Of a stretch of 64,000 bases of DNA, positions 18,341 to 27,800 are shown piece by piece. Source of the stretch: an uncultured Curtobacterium sp. (lineage in GTDB: Bacteria > Actinomycetota > Actinomycetes > Actinomycetales > Microbacteriaceae); the NCBI GenBank assembly GCA_913778205.1, contig CAJYUW010000043.1:1-64000 (forward strand). The letters run 5' to 3'. How positions within the stretch are numbered: position 1 is the stretch's first letter; every line of letters starts with the position of its first letter. The position numbers and the translations under genes were made by a program. A model generated the notes under the pieces. The model had not been told where the DNA came from and ran no database searches. It saw nothing but the letters and a program-made list of their open reading frames with translations.

Positions 18341-19455
18341 TCGAGTTCCGTGCCCACGGCAAGCTGTTCGTCGCGGGGGAGTACGCCGTCGTCGAACCCG
18401 GGCAGCCGTCCGTGCTCATCGCGCTCGACCGCGCCATCACGGCCCGGGTCAGCGAGGGCCACGGGGCCGGGAGCGTGCACTCCGAGGAGTACGGGCAGCT
18501 GCCGCTGACGTGGACCCGGGCGGCGGACGGCCTCGCACTCGACCGCGAGCACCACCCCTACGACTACGTCATGGCGACGATCGGGCTCGTCGAGGGGCTC
18601 CGCGCCGAACGCGGCATCGCGCCGCGCTTCCACGACCTGCGGATCCAGAGCCAGCTCGACGACGCGAGCGGTCGGAAGTTCGGGCTGGGCTCGTCCGCCG
18701 CCGTGACCGTCGCGACGGTCGGCGCGCTCGACCGCTTCTACGGCCTCGGGCTGACGCAGCGCGACCGCTTCCGGGTGGCGCTCCTCGCGACCATCCGGGT
18801 CAACCCGCGGGCTTCCGGGGGCGACCTCGCCGCGAGCACCTTCGGCGGCTGGCTGCGCTACAGCGCCCCGGACCGCGAACTGCTCGCCGCCATGCTGCAG
18901 CCGACGCCCGACCGCGGCGACGGCAGCGTCTCGGGGATCCTCGACGACGCCGACGCGTGGACGGGCTTCGACGTCCAGCGGCTCCCCGCCCCCGCGGACC
19001 TCCGGCTCCTCGTCGGCTGGACCGGCTCGCCGGCGTCGACCACGAAGCTCGTCAGCGTCGTCCGCGAGCACCGGAACGGTGGCTACCAGGGGTTCCTCGA
19101 CGAGAGCCGGGCATGCGTCGACGACCTGACCACGGGCCTCCAGGCCGGTGACGCGGACAGCACGCTCGACGCGCTCCGTCGGGCCCGCGTCCTGCTGCAG
19201 CGCCTCGGCGCGTCCGTCGGGTCCCAGATCGAGACCGAACGGCTGACCACCCTGTGCGACGTCGTCGAACGGGCCGGCGGGGCGGCGAAGCCGTCCGGAG
19301 CCGGCGGCGGCGACTGCGGCATCGCCCTCGTCCCGGCGGACACCGACCTCACCGCCATCCACCGCGCCTGGGAGGCGCACGACATCAGGCACCTCAGCGT
19401 CGCGGTGCAGGCGCCCGAAGGAGACCTCGATGCCCAAGGAGACCTCGATGACTGA
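18337..19455 (+). CDS. mvaK2: Phosphomevalonate kinase
   Basis: 372-aa GHMP kinase converting 5-phosphomevalonate to the diphosphate. The N-terminus KLFVAGEYAVVEPGQP, the ATP loop KFGLGSSAAVTVATVGAL and the C-terminal KPSGAGGGDCGIAL are all family hallmarks. The GTG start overlaps the mvaD stop. Its last 13 codons contain two in-frame copies of a 15-nt word that carries a ribosome site and ATG for hmgR. Confidence 0.94.
   Translation: MIEFRAHGKLFVAGEYAVVEPGQPSVLIALDRAITARVSEGHGAGSVHSEEYGQLPLTWTRAADGLALDREHHPYDYVMATIGLVEGLRAERGIAPRFHDLRIQSQLDDASGRKFGLGSSAAVTVATVGALDRFYGLGLTQRDRFRVALLATIRVNPRASGGDLAASTFGGWLRYSAPDRELLAAMLQPTPDRGDGSVSGILDDADAWTGFDVQRLPAPADLRLLVGWTGSPASTTKLVSVVREHRNGGYQGFLDESRACVDDLTTGLQAGDADSTLDALRRARVLLQRLGASVGSQIETERLTTLCDVVERAGGAAKPSGAGGGDCGIALVPADTDLTAIHRAWEAHDIRHLSVAVQAPEGDLDAQGDLDD
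19418..19450 (+). repeat. Duplicated ribosome-site/ATG at the pmk-hmgR junction
   Basis: AAGGAGACCTCGATG occurs at 19418-19432 and again at 19436-19450, an 18-nt period. Each copy has a good Shine-Dalgarno and an ATG, and both ATGs are in frame for hmgR. In pmk the repeat encodes GDLD twice near the C-terminus. Confidence 0.9.
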
Positions 19456-20512
19456 CACGACCACCACCCCGATCCCGACCCGGTGGGTCGGCCCGATCCG
19501 GGTGAGCGGCAACGCCGTCGAGGGCGAGCACGAGGTCCCGCTCGCCACGTACGAGTCGCCGCTGTGGCCGTCCGTCGGTCGCGGTGCCCGCATCTCCCGG
19601 CTGGTCGAGGGCGGCATCGTCGCGACCGTCGTCGACGAGCGCATGACCCGGTCCGTCGTGGTCCGGGCGTCGAGCGCCGCGGCGGCGCACGTCGCCGCCG
19701 GGCGCATCCTCGCGCGGCAGGACGATCTCGAGGCCCTCGTCGCCGGGCAGAGCCGGTTCGCGAAGCTCATCGAGGTGCACCCCGAGATCGTCGGCGACCT
19801 GCTGTTCCTGCGCTTCGCGTTCACGACCGGCGACGCCTCGGGCCACAACATGGTCACGCAGGCGGCGGACACGCTCCTGCCCGCGATCCTCGCCTGGGAG
19901 CCGGAGCTGCAGTACGTCAGCATCTCCGGGAACTTCTGCACCGACAAGAAGGCCACCGCGGTGAACGGCATCCGTGGTCGCGGTCGGAACACCATCGCCG
20001 AGATCGTCATCCCGGGCGAGGTCGTCGCGAAGCGCCTGCGGTCGACGCCCGAGAAGATCGCCGAGCTCAACGTCGCGAAGAACCTCGTCGGTTCCACGAT
20101 CGCCGGCGCCCTGCGCTCCGCGAACGCCCACTACGCGAACATGCTCCTCGGGTTCTACCTCGCCACCGGGCAGGACGCCGCGAACATCGTCGAGGGCTCC
20201 CAGGGCATCACGAGCGCCTCGGTGCGCGGCGACGACCTGTACTTCTCGACCGCGCTGCCGCACCTGATCGTGGGGACGGTCGGCAACGGCAAGGGCGGGG
20301 ACCTGCCCGTCGTGGAGGACGCCCTCGTGCGGCTCGGCTGCCGCGAGGACCGTGCGCCCGGCGAGAACGCCCGCCGCCTCGCCGCGCTCTGCGCCGCGAC
20401 GGTGCTCTGCGGCGAGCTGTCGCTCCTCGCCGCCCAGACGAACCCCGGAGAACTCATGGCAGCGCACGTCGCGATGGAACGACGCGGCGCCGCAGCAGGA
20501 GGTGCAGCATGA
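19448..20512 (+). CDS. hmgR: Hydroxymethylglutaryl-CoA reductase (short actinobacterial class I form)
   Basis: 354-aa NADPH-dependent enzyme reducing HMG-CoA to mevalonate. Catalytic landmarks are present: LATYESPLWPS (Glu), GDASGHNM, SGNFCTDKKATAVNGI (Lys), GTVGNGKGG, and the late AAH catalytic His. It lacks the N-terminal ENVIG segment of other class I enzymes, as does the similar short HMG-CoA reductase of the Streptomyces mevalonate cluster. Two in-frame ATGs (19430 and 19448) each have an AAGGAG site; 19448 gives the family length. Overlaps pmk by 8 nt and hmgS by 4 nt. Confidence 0.92.
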   Translation: MTDTTTTPIPTRWVGPIRVSGNAVEGEHEVPLATYESPLWPSVGRGARISRLVEGGIVATVVDERMTRSVVVRASSAAAAHVAAGRILARQDDLEALVAGQSRFAKLIEVHPEIVGDLLFLRFAFTTGDASGHNMVTQAADTLLPAILAWEPELQYVSISGNFCTDKKATAVNGIRGRGRNTIAEIVIPGEVVAKRLRSTPEKIAELNVAKNLVGSTIAGALRSANAHYANMLLGFYLATGQDAANIVEGSQGITSASVRGDDLYFSTALPHLIVGTVGNGKGGDLPVVEDALVRLGCREDRAPGENARRLAALCAATVLCGELSLLAAQTNPGELMAAHVAMERRGAAAGGAA

Positions 20513-21669
20513 CCGCCATCGGCATCCACGACATCGCGATCGCGACCGGACACCACGTCCTGTCGCTCGACGACCTCGCGGCGACGACGGGCGTCGACCC
20601 CGCGAAGTACCACGTCGGCATCGGGCAGGACGCGTTCAGCGTGCCCGCCCCGGACGAGGACATCGTGACCATGGGCGCCGCCGCCGCGAAGGAGGTCATC
20701 GACCGCCACGGCGTCGAGGGCATCCGCACCGTGCTGTTCGCCACCGAGTCGGGCGTCGACCAGTCGAAGGCCGCGGGGGTGTTCGTGCACGGGCTGCTCG
20801 GCCTGCCGCAGTCCGTCCGGGTCGTCGAGCTGAAGCAGGCCTGCTACGGCGGGACCGCCGCCGTCCAGCTCGCCCTCGGCATCGTCGCGCGGGCACCGCA
20901 CGAGCGTGTGCTCGTCATCGCCGCCGACGTCGCACGGTACGACGTCGACACCGCCGCCGAGCCCACGCAGGGCGCCGGCGCCGCGGCGCTCCTCGTCAGC
21001 GCCGACCCGGACCTGATCGAGATCGAGTCGGCAGCCGGGCTCTTCACGGCCGACGTCGACGACTTCTGGCGCCCGAACGACCGCTCGACCGCGCTCGTCG
21101 ACGGGCGGCTGTCGGTCAGCGCCTACATCGACGCCTTCGTCGGTGCCTGGGACGACCTCGCGGCGCAGGGTGGCCCCGGGTACCGGGACATCGCCCGCTG
21201 GGTGCACCACCAGCCGTTCACGAAGATGGCACTCAAGGCGCACCGGAAGCTCGCGAAGCACGTCGAGCAGCCGTTCGACGACGCCGAGCTCGCGACCGGG
21301 TTCACCTACAACAAGCAGACCGGCAACACCTACACCGCGTCGATCTGGATCGCCCTCGCCGCGCTGCTCGACCTCGACGACGACCTCGGCGGGCAGCGGA
21401 TCGCGATGTTCAGCTACGGCTCGGGCAGCGTCGGGGAGCTGCTCACCGGCATCGTGCAGCCCGACTACCGGACGCACCGTCGGGAGGGCCGGGTCCGGTC
21501 CCTCCTCGAGGCGCGGGTACCGCTGACGGTCGACGCGTACCGGGAGCTGCACGCGGCCGGAGCCGCGACGAGCGAGGACGCCGAGCGGCCCCGGGTCACG
21601 ACGGCGCCGTACCGGTTCGCCGGGGTCCGTGGCGGCGCCCGGCACTACGAGGCGACCGCGCGGGACTGA
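20509..21669 (+). CDS. hmgS: Hydroxymethylglutaryl-CoA synthase
   Basis: 386-aa thiolase-fold enzyme condensing acetyl-CoA with acetoacetyl-CoA to HMG-CoA, the first committed step of the pathway. The active-site Cys is in VELKQACYGGTAAVQLALG; the general-base region is HHQPFTKMALKAH with the catalytic His, and MFSYGSGSVGELL is near the C-terminus. It closes the operon by a 4-nt overlap with hmgR. No idi/fni gene and no acetoacetyl-CoA thiolase follow. Confidence 0.95.
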   Translation: MTAIGIHDIAIATGHHVLSLDDLAATTGVDPAKYHVGIGQDAFSVPAPDEDIVTMGAAAAKEVIDRHGVEGIRTVLFATESGVDQSKAAGVFVHGLLGLPQSVRVVELKQACYGGTAAVQLALGIVARAPHERVLVIAADVARYDVDTAAEPTQGAGAAALLVSADPDLIEIESAAGLFTADVDDFWRPNDRSTALVDGRLSVSAYIDAFVGAWDDLAAQGGPGYRDIARWVHHQPFTKMALKAHRKLAKHVEQPFDDAELATGFTYNKQTGNTYTASIWIALAALLDLDDDLGGQRIAMFSYGSGSVGELLTGIVQPDYRTHRREGRVRSLLEARVPLTVDAYRELHAAGAATSEDAERPRVTTAPYRFAGVRGGARHYEATARD

Positions 21670-21788
21670 GCCGTGTCCCGGGCGGCGGCCGCACGCGACG
21701 GGGCGGCCGCACGCGACCGCGGTGACCGCGCACCACTGAGCGGTGCCCGGGCGGCGGTCACGCGACCGCGCCGCCGCGTGACCGCGTC

Positions 21789-21833
21789 CGGACGGGAGGC
21801 GGCCCGCGGCGGCCGCCACGCGCCTCCCGTCCG
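21789..21833. terminator. Hairpin after the mevalonate operon (family A)
   Basis: CGGACGGGAGGCG (21789-21801) pairs with CGCCTCCCGTCCG (21821-21833) around a G+C-rich loop. It lies between hmgS (+) and a convergent secreted-protein gene (-) and can serve both. The 120 nt before it are a low-complexity stretch of CGCACGCGACC-like words. Confidence 0.7.
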
Positions 21834-21851
21834 CACCTCGGGCGCGGTGCG

Positions 21852-22220
21852 TCAGCGCGACGGGATCACGTACACCGTCGAGGGCGACTGCTGGCCACGG
21901 AGGCTCTGCGACACCGTCACCGTCCGGTCGTCCTCGAACAGGCCGAGCGTGGCGATCCAGGTGCCGTTCGGCATCACCCGCGCCGACAGGTCCCACCCGG
22001 CGTAGTCGATCGCGACGGTCGCCCCGGGCACGCCCGTGCCGGTGATGCGGACGGACGAGCCGGAGTCCAGGCTCCCGAGGACCGTCGGCGCGGCGAGCCC
22101 CGCGCTGGACGCGAGCACCGTGTCCCCGGTGGGGGACGCGGCGGAGGCGGGTGCGGCCGCGACGACACCGCCCCCGGTGACGGCAGCGCAGACGGCGAGC
22201 GTGATCAGGGTCTTCTTCAC
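21852..22220 (-). CDS. Small secreted protein with Ig-like fold signature
   Basis: 122-aa protein with a Sec signal peptide (MKKTLITLAVCAAVTGG, cleavage after APASAA near residue 27). The mature part has GTGVPGATVAIDYAG and MPNGTWIATLGL, the pattern seen in bacterial Ig-like adhesive repeats (GTG.PGATV...DGTWS). It is divergent from, and related to, the secreted protein at 22461-22868. Function unknown; probably a surface or exported binding module. Confidence 0.75.
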   Translation of the reverse strand: MKKTLITLAVCAAVTGGGVVAAAPASAASPTGDTVLASSAGLAAPTVLGSLDSGSSVRITGTGVPGATVAIDYAGWDLSARVMPNGTWIATLGLFEDDRTVTVSQSLRGQQSPSTVYVIPSR

Positions 22221-22460
22221 GGGGGTGTTCCTCTCGTTCGGGTGCGCCGCGGGCGCGGCGCGCCGTCACCGTAGCCGCGCCGCCCGGCGCCTCCCTGGTC
22301 ACGTGGTATGTCACCCGGGAGGATGACAGCAGACGGCATGCCGACGTCCACCCGGGGTCGGTAGGAACGGTTCCGCGCTGACCGCGCGCTCGCCCCCTGG
22401 TTCGGGGACGAGGACCCCGTCACACCCCGCCGGGTGCCGACCCACGAAGGAAGTACCTCC

Positions 22461-22868
22461 ATGCCCAGTCCCCGGAACCGTCTCGTCTCGCTCGCCGTCG
22501 GCGCCGCGCTCGTCGTCGCGGCACCGCTCGTCTCGGCGTCGGCCGCCTCGGCCGCCACGTCCGCTCCGGCGGGGTCGTCCGTGTCCGGTCAGTCCGTGTC
22601 GTCCGCGCCCGTGACCGTCCGTGACGGTGTCGTCCACCGCGGCGGCGAGGAGGTCGTCATCGACGGCACGGCGGTCCCTGGCGCGACCGTGCTGGTGTCG
22701 CTGCCGGGCGTCGCCGAGCGCGGGTTCGTCGACGTGACGCCGCAGGGGACCTGGCAGTACGCCGTGCAGGCCGAGCTGGTCTCGGGCTCCTTCTCCGGCA
22801 ACACCGTGACCGCGGTCCTCCCGAGCGGGGAGCGGGTCCAGGTCGGGTTCTCGTTCGAGGTGCGCTGA
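22461..22868 (+). CDS. Small secreted protein, paralogue of the divergent neighbour
   Basis: 135-aa exported protein. Signal peptide residues 1-31 (LVSLAVGAALVVAAPLVSAS, cleavage after ASA). The mature part has GTAVPGATVLVSLPG and TPQGTWQYAV, matching the Ig-like motifs of the neighbour at 21852-22220. The ATG at 22461 has GAAGGAAG upstream. The 240-nt divergent region between the two holds no clear promoter boxes. Closed by the hairpin at 22880-22929. Confidence 0.75.
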   Translation: MPSPRNRLVSLAVGAALVVAAPLVSASAASAATSAPAGSSVSGQSVSSAPVTVRDGVVHRGGEEVVIDGTAVPGATVLVSLPGVAERGFVDVTPQGTWQYAVQAELVSGSFSGNTVTAVLPSGERVQVGFSFEVR

Positions 22869-22879
22869 CCGCGACCACA

Positions 22880-22929
22880 GGACGGACGGGAGGCCCGTGG
22901 CGGCGCCACCACGGGCCTTGCGTCCGTCC
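22880..22929. terminator. Imperfect hairpin between convergent genes (family A)
   Basis: GGACGGACG (22880-22888) pairs with CGTCCGTCC (22921-22929), and AGGCCCGTGG pairs with CCACGGGCCT inside it; one G/T mismatch interrupts the stem. It begins 11 nt after the secreted-protein stop and faces the diflavin reductase gene on the other strand. Confidence 0.7.
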
Positions 22930-23021
22930 GGTCGTCACGTCCGCGGTCCGGCGGTGCCGCGCGGGCCGTGTGCACCGGACGGGTCGTGCGCAGCACGGGC
23001 CCGCGCGGGCCGGGCGGCGCC

Positions 23022-24809
23022 TCAGTACACGTCGCGCACGTACCGCTTCGCACGCCGCAGGTCCGCGACGTAGGCCGCCGCGTCCTCCGCCCCGCGCCCG
23101 CGCTGCTCCGCGACGATGTCGAGCAACGCCTGCTCGACGTCCTTCGCCATCCGCGACGCGTCGCCGCAGACGTACACGTGTGCGCCGTCCTCCAGCCACC
23201 GGTACAGCTCGGCCGACTGCTCCCGCATCCGCGTCTGCACGTAGACCTTCTCGGCCTGGTCGCGCGAGAACGCGAGGTCCAGCCGGGTCAGGACGCCGCG
23301 CTCCTGTAGGTCGGTGAGCTCGTCCTCGTACACGAAGTCGGTGTCGCGGTGCTGGTCGCCGAAGAACAGCCAGTTCGCACCCGAAGCGCCCGCGGCGGCC
23401 CGCTCGTGCAGGAACCCGCGGAACGGCGCGATGCCGGTGCCGGGGCCGATCATCACCATCGGGGCGTCGCCGTCGGTGGGCACCCCGAACGCCGCGTTCG
23501 GTTGGAGGTACACGCCGACCTCGCCGTCCGCCTGCACCCGGTCCGCCAGGTACGTCGACGCGACACCGGCGTGCGACCGGTGGACGTCGCCGTACCGCAC
23601 CGACGCGATCGTCAGGTGGACGCGGCCTGGGTGCGCGAGCGGGCTCGACGAGATCGAGTACTGCCGCGCCTGCAGCCCGCGGAGGTTCGGCAGCAGCTCC
23701 TCCATCGTCGGCGCCGCGCTGCCGGCGTCGCGGAGCAGGTCGAGGACGTCGCGCCCCCAGAGCCACCGGTCGAGCTCGTGCTTGTCCCCGTGCGACACGA
23801 CGGCCGCGAGCTCCGACGCCGGCGCACGCTGCACGAGGTCGGCGACGAGGTCCTTCGACGGCGTCCGGATCTCCCGGTCCGTCCGGAGGACCTCGGCGAG
23901 CGGCCTCCCGTCGACCTCCGTGGCGCCGTCCGCACCGAGGTGCCCGAGCAGCTGGTCGACGAGCGCCGGGTCGTTGTGCGGCACGACCGCGAGGGCGTCA
24001 CCGGCGGCGTACTCGATGCCCGAGTCGCCGAGGTCGAACTCGAAGTGGCGGATCTCCTTCGCGCTGCGCGGCGAGGAGAGCAGTCGGTTCACGACGAGCG
24101 GCGCCCGGTACGGGTTGCGCTTGTTCCACTGCGACCCCGGCCGGGAGGCACGGCTCGCGCCCGCCCCGCCGGCTGCGGCGGACACGGTGGTCGCGCCGGC
24201 GGCGGGGCCACCAGCACCCGGCCGTGCCCCGGCCTCGGCGGCCAGGCGGTCGAGGACCGCGGCGCTCCAGAGCGCTGCGGGGTCCTCGAAGTCGACGTCG
24301 CAGTCCACGCGGTCGTGGAGCCGCGTCGCGCCGAGCTGCTCGAAGCGGGTGTCGAGGAGCTTGCCGGCCTGGCAGAACTCGTCGTAGCTCGTGTCGCCGA
24401 GGCCGAGGACCGCGTACTGCAGCCCCTCGAGCCGGGGCACGGTGGACGCCTGGATCGCGTCCCAGAAGAGCCCGGCGTTGTCGGGCATCTCGCCCTCGCC
24501 GTACGTCGAGGTCACGACGAGCACGTGCGACATGCCGGCGAGCTGCTCGGGGCTGACGGCGTCGAGCGGGGTCGCCCGGCCACCGAGGCCGCGGGCCTTC
24601 GCACCGGCGACGAGCTCGTCCGCGAGGAACTCGGCGTTGCCGGTCTGCGTGCCGAAGAGCACGTCGACCGTCGTGGTCGGGCCGCCGGCGGCGGCGCGCT
24701 TGCCCGCGGCCGCGATGCCGGCGATGAACCCGGCGAGCCAGGACTCCTGGGCGGCCGAGAACGGGGCGTCCACCGGGATGAGCTGCCCGGTGGGCGGGAG
24801 CGTGCTCAT
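23022..24809 (-). CDS. CysJ-like NADPH diflavin reductase
   Basis: 595-aa protein of the sulfite-reductase flavoprotein type. N-terminal flavodoxin domain (FGTQTGNAEFLADEL, then STYGEGEMPDNA and LGLGDTSYDEFCQAGK) for FMN, a Gly/Ala-rich linker at about 205-240, an FAD domain (RQYSISSSPLAHPG) and an NADPH domain (GPGTGIAPFRGFLHER, YVCGDASRMAKDVE) ending KRYVRDVY, as CysJ does. It normally passes electrons from NADPH to the sirohaem subunit CysI, but no cysI is here. Instead it overlaps the GltB-like gene by 4 nt (ATGA), so its natural partner is probably that protein. Confidence 0.9.
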   Translation of the reverse strand: MSTLPPTGQLIPVDAPFSAAQESWLAGFIAGIAAAGKRAAAGGPTTTVDVLFGTQTGNAEFLADELVAGAKARGLGGRATPLDAVSPEQLAGMSHVLVVTSTYGEGEMPDNAGLFWDAIQASTVPRLEGLQYAVLGLGDTSYDEFCQAGKLLDTRFEQLGATRLHDRVDCDVDFEDPAALWSAAVLDRLAAEAGARPGAGGPAAGATTVSAAAGGAGASRASRPGSQWNKRNPYRAPLVVNRLLSSPRSAKEIRHFEFDLGDSGIEYAAGDALAVVPHNDPALVDQLLGHLGADGATEVDGRPLAEVLRTDREIRTPSKDLVADLVQRAPASELAAVVSHGDKHELDRWLWGRDVLDLLRDAGSAAPTMEELLPNLRGLQARQYSISSSPLAHPGRVHLTIASVRYGDVHRSHAGVASTYLADRVQADGEVGVYLQPNAAFGVPTDGDAPMVMIGPGTGIAPFRGFLHERAAAGASGANWLFFGDQHRDTDFVYEDELTDLQERGVLTRLDLAFSRDQAEKVYVQTRMREQSAELYRWLEDGAHVYVCGDASRMAKDVEQALLDIVAEQRGRGAEDAAAYVADLRRAKRYVRDVY

Positions 24810-27800
24810 GCGGACACCGCCTCGGTCGGGGCCAGCGGGGCGCGGCCGGCGAGGTCCTCGAGCGCCGCGGTCGCGAGCAGCTCGTCGAAGCGTGCCGCCC
24901 GGACACGGCCGGCGTTCTTGGCGTTCTGGTGCATGATCCACCCCGTGGTGCCCGGCATGTCCGCGCTGCGGTTGTTCCGCTGTGCGAGGGCACGCTTCGA
25001 GTCGTCGAGCCGCTTGACGGCGATGAGGGTCGCGAGCTCGTCGTCCGCGAACCGGTCGAACGTGCCGCGGAGGTACTTCACGACGCGCTGCTTGACCTGG
25101 AAGTCCTCGGTCAGGACGAGGTTCCGCACGGCCTCGGTCACGCGCGGGTCGTTCGCTGCGGCGCCCGGGACCCGTTCCTGCGCCACGTCCTGGGCGACCC
25201 CGAGCACGGTGTACGACGACAGCAGCGAGAACATGTCCTCGCCCTGGTCGCCCGTGCCTCCCGGATGACCCAGCGCGGGGGCCCGGCCGTCGAGGACGGT
25301 CCGCTGGTCGCGGTAGTCGACCTTGAACGCCCGCAGCTTGTCCGTCGCCACCGAGTTCGCGAGCTCGTCGAGGAGCTCGGCACGGGTCGCCGCCGCGAGG
25401 ATCTCGTCGGCGTCCTGGCTGAGCAGGAGTGCCCGCGGCATGCCGACGTACACGTGCGCGCGCGTCGTCTCCCACTCCGCGAGCAGCCGTCCGGCCAGGG
25501 ACGAGCCGGTGGCCTCGAGGTGCCACTCGAGCAGGAGTTTCGCCGCCGCCTCGTGGAACGCACCGCGCTCGGTCTCGGTCACGGGGAACACCAGGAGCGA
25601 GTCGGTGCTCGCCCGCTCGGTCACCGCGCCCGACGGGTCGTACTGGTAGAGGAACCCGCCGGACATGCCGTTGCCGAGACCCTTGCCGTACCCGCCGAGG
25701 TTGAACACGGCGCCGCCGGTCATGTACTCGCAGCCGAAGTCGCCGACGCCCTCGACGACCGCGGTCGCGCCGGAGTTCCGGACCGCGAACCGGTCGCCCG
25801 CCTCGCCCTCGACGAACGTGCGTCCGCCGGTCGCGCCGAACAGGGCGAAGTTGCCGACGAGGACGTTCCCGCCGCGGTCGGCACTGCCGCCGCCGGGAGC
25901 GCGCACGACGATCCGGCCGCCGGACTGGCTCTTGCCGACGCCGTCGTTGGCGGTGCCCACGTGCTCGAGCGTCGTGCCGTCGTTCGTGAACACGCCGTAG
26001 GACTGCCCCGCGGACCCGCTCGTGCGGATCGTCAGCGCACCGTCGACGAGCCGGCGGCGACCGCGGTCGTCCGTCGTGACGGCCGGGTGCGCCGACAGGT
26101 CGACGCCGCGAAGCTCGTGGTTGAGGACGCGCTCGACGTCGATCCCGAGCTGGCCGCCGACGGACTTGTCGGCGTTGCCCAGGGCGATGCCGTCCACGAC
26201 CAGCGAGTGCTCGTGCCCGTCGATGAGCGCAGCACGTACCCGCTCGATGAGGGCGTCGTCGGTGCGGAAGTCCTTCTCGAGGTACTCCGGGTCGGCGACG
26301 ACCTTCTCGGGCACCTGCGCGAGCAGGTTCCGGACGTCGAGCCGCCCGACGGACGCCGGGTGGTCGAGGAGCTGCAGCAGGTCGGTGCGGCCGCGGGCCT
26401 CGCGCAGGGAGCGCAGGCCGAGGCGCGCGAGGATCTGCCGCACGTCGTGCGCGATGTTGAGCAGGTACTGCGCGAGCGCGCGGGGGTCGCCCTCGAACGC
26501 CTCGGCGTTCGTGGTGAGGCCGGCCGGGCACTTCACGTTGCAGTTCTTCGCCATGACGCAGCCGAGCATCATGAGCGCGGTCGTCCCGAACTCGAACGAG
26601 TCCCCGCCGAGCAGCGCGCTCGTGACGACGTCGGAGCCGGTCTGGTGCGCGCCCGAGCAGCGGAGCGTGACCTTCTGGCGGAGGCCGTTCGCCACGAGGG
26701 CCTGGTGCACCTCGGCCACGCCGATCTCCGCCGAGCGGCCGGCGTACTTCAGGCTCGTGACCGCCGCGGCACCCGTCCCACCGGTGTTCCCGGCGACGTT
26801 GATGACGTCCGCGCCGGCCTTCGCGACGCCGACCGCGATCGTGCCGATGCCCTCGGACGACACGAGCTTCACGACCACCCGGACGCGGGCGGCCTTGCAG
26901 TCGTGGATGAGCTGCGCGAGGTCCTCGATCGAGTACGTGTCGTGGTGCGGCGGCGGCGAGATGAGCTCGACGCCGGGCGTGCCTCCGCGGGCCGCGGCGA
27001 TGTCCACCGTGACCTTCGGCGCGGGGAGCTGGCCGCCCTCGCCGGGCTTGGCGCCCTGACCGATCTTGATCTCGAGCTCCTCGAGCATCGGGTCGGCGAG
27101 GTAGCCCGCCCAGATGCCGAACCGGCCGGAGGCGAACTGCTTGATGCGCGAGCCGCGGATCGTGCCGTAGCGGGAGTGGTGTTCGCCGCCCTCGCCCGAG
27201 TTCGACATGCCGCCGACCATGTTCGTGCCGTGCGCCACCGCCTCGTGCGCGGTGGCGACGAGGGCCCCGTGGCTCATCGCGCCGGACGCGAGCGTGCGGG
27301 TGATCTCGTGCGCCGGCTGGACCTCGGCGACGTCGACGCTCGCCGGAGCCTGCTGCAGCAGTGCGAGCAGGTCGGCGGCGGGCCCGGTGGCGCGGAGCGT
27401 CACCTGGTCGTCGGCGACGGAGTCGACGTCGACCAGGCCCGGGTGCAGGAGGGCGAGCCCGTCCGCGAGGGCCCGGTGGCGCAGTGCACCGGTGGGTCCC
27501 GTGGAGGTGAGCTGCAGGCGGAAGCGTGCCGTGCCTCCCGGCAGTCCCTCGGACGACGCGCGCGACCCGGCGAGACCGCGCACCGTGATGCTGGCGTTGC
27601 CGCGGGTCGCGAAGCGGCCGAGCTCGCGGGCGAAGTCCTCCGCCTCGTCGATGCCGGTGACGTCCGCCGGCAGGGCGAGCACGTCGCGGAGCGCGGCGGG
27701 GCGGCGCGAGCGCTCCTCGTGCGTGGTCTGCAGGAACGACACGTAGCCCGGCGTGATGCGGTGCGCGTCGATCTCGGCGTCGCTCAGCCGGTCGTAGCCG

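Noticed and set aside
22364..22374. GGAACGGTTCC as an ECF sigma promoter element
   Set aside because: GGAAC would fit a -35, but no matching -10 is found at the expected distance before the gene at 22461.
23022..24809. Sulfite reductase flavoprotein working with CysI in this locus
   Set aside because: No sirohaem subunit or other sulfate assimilation gene is in the window; the overlap with the GltB-like gene points to that partner instead.
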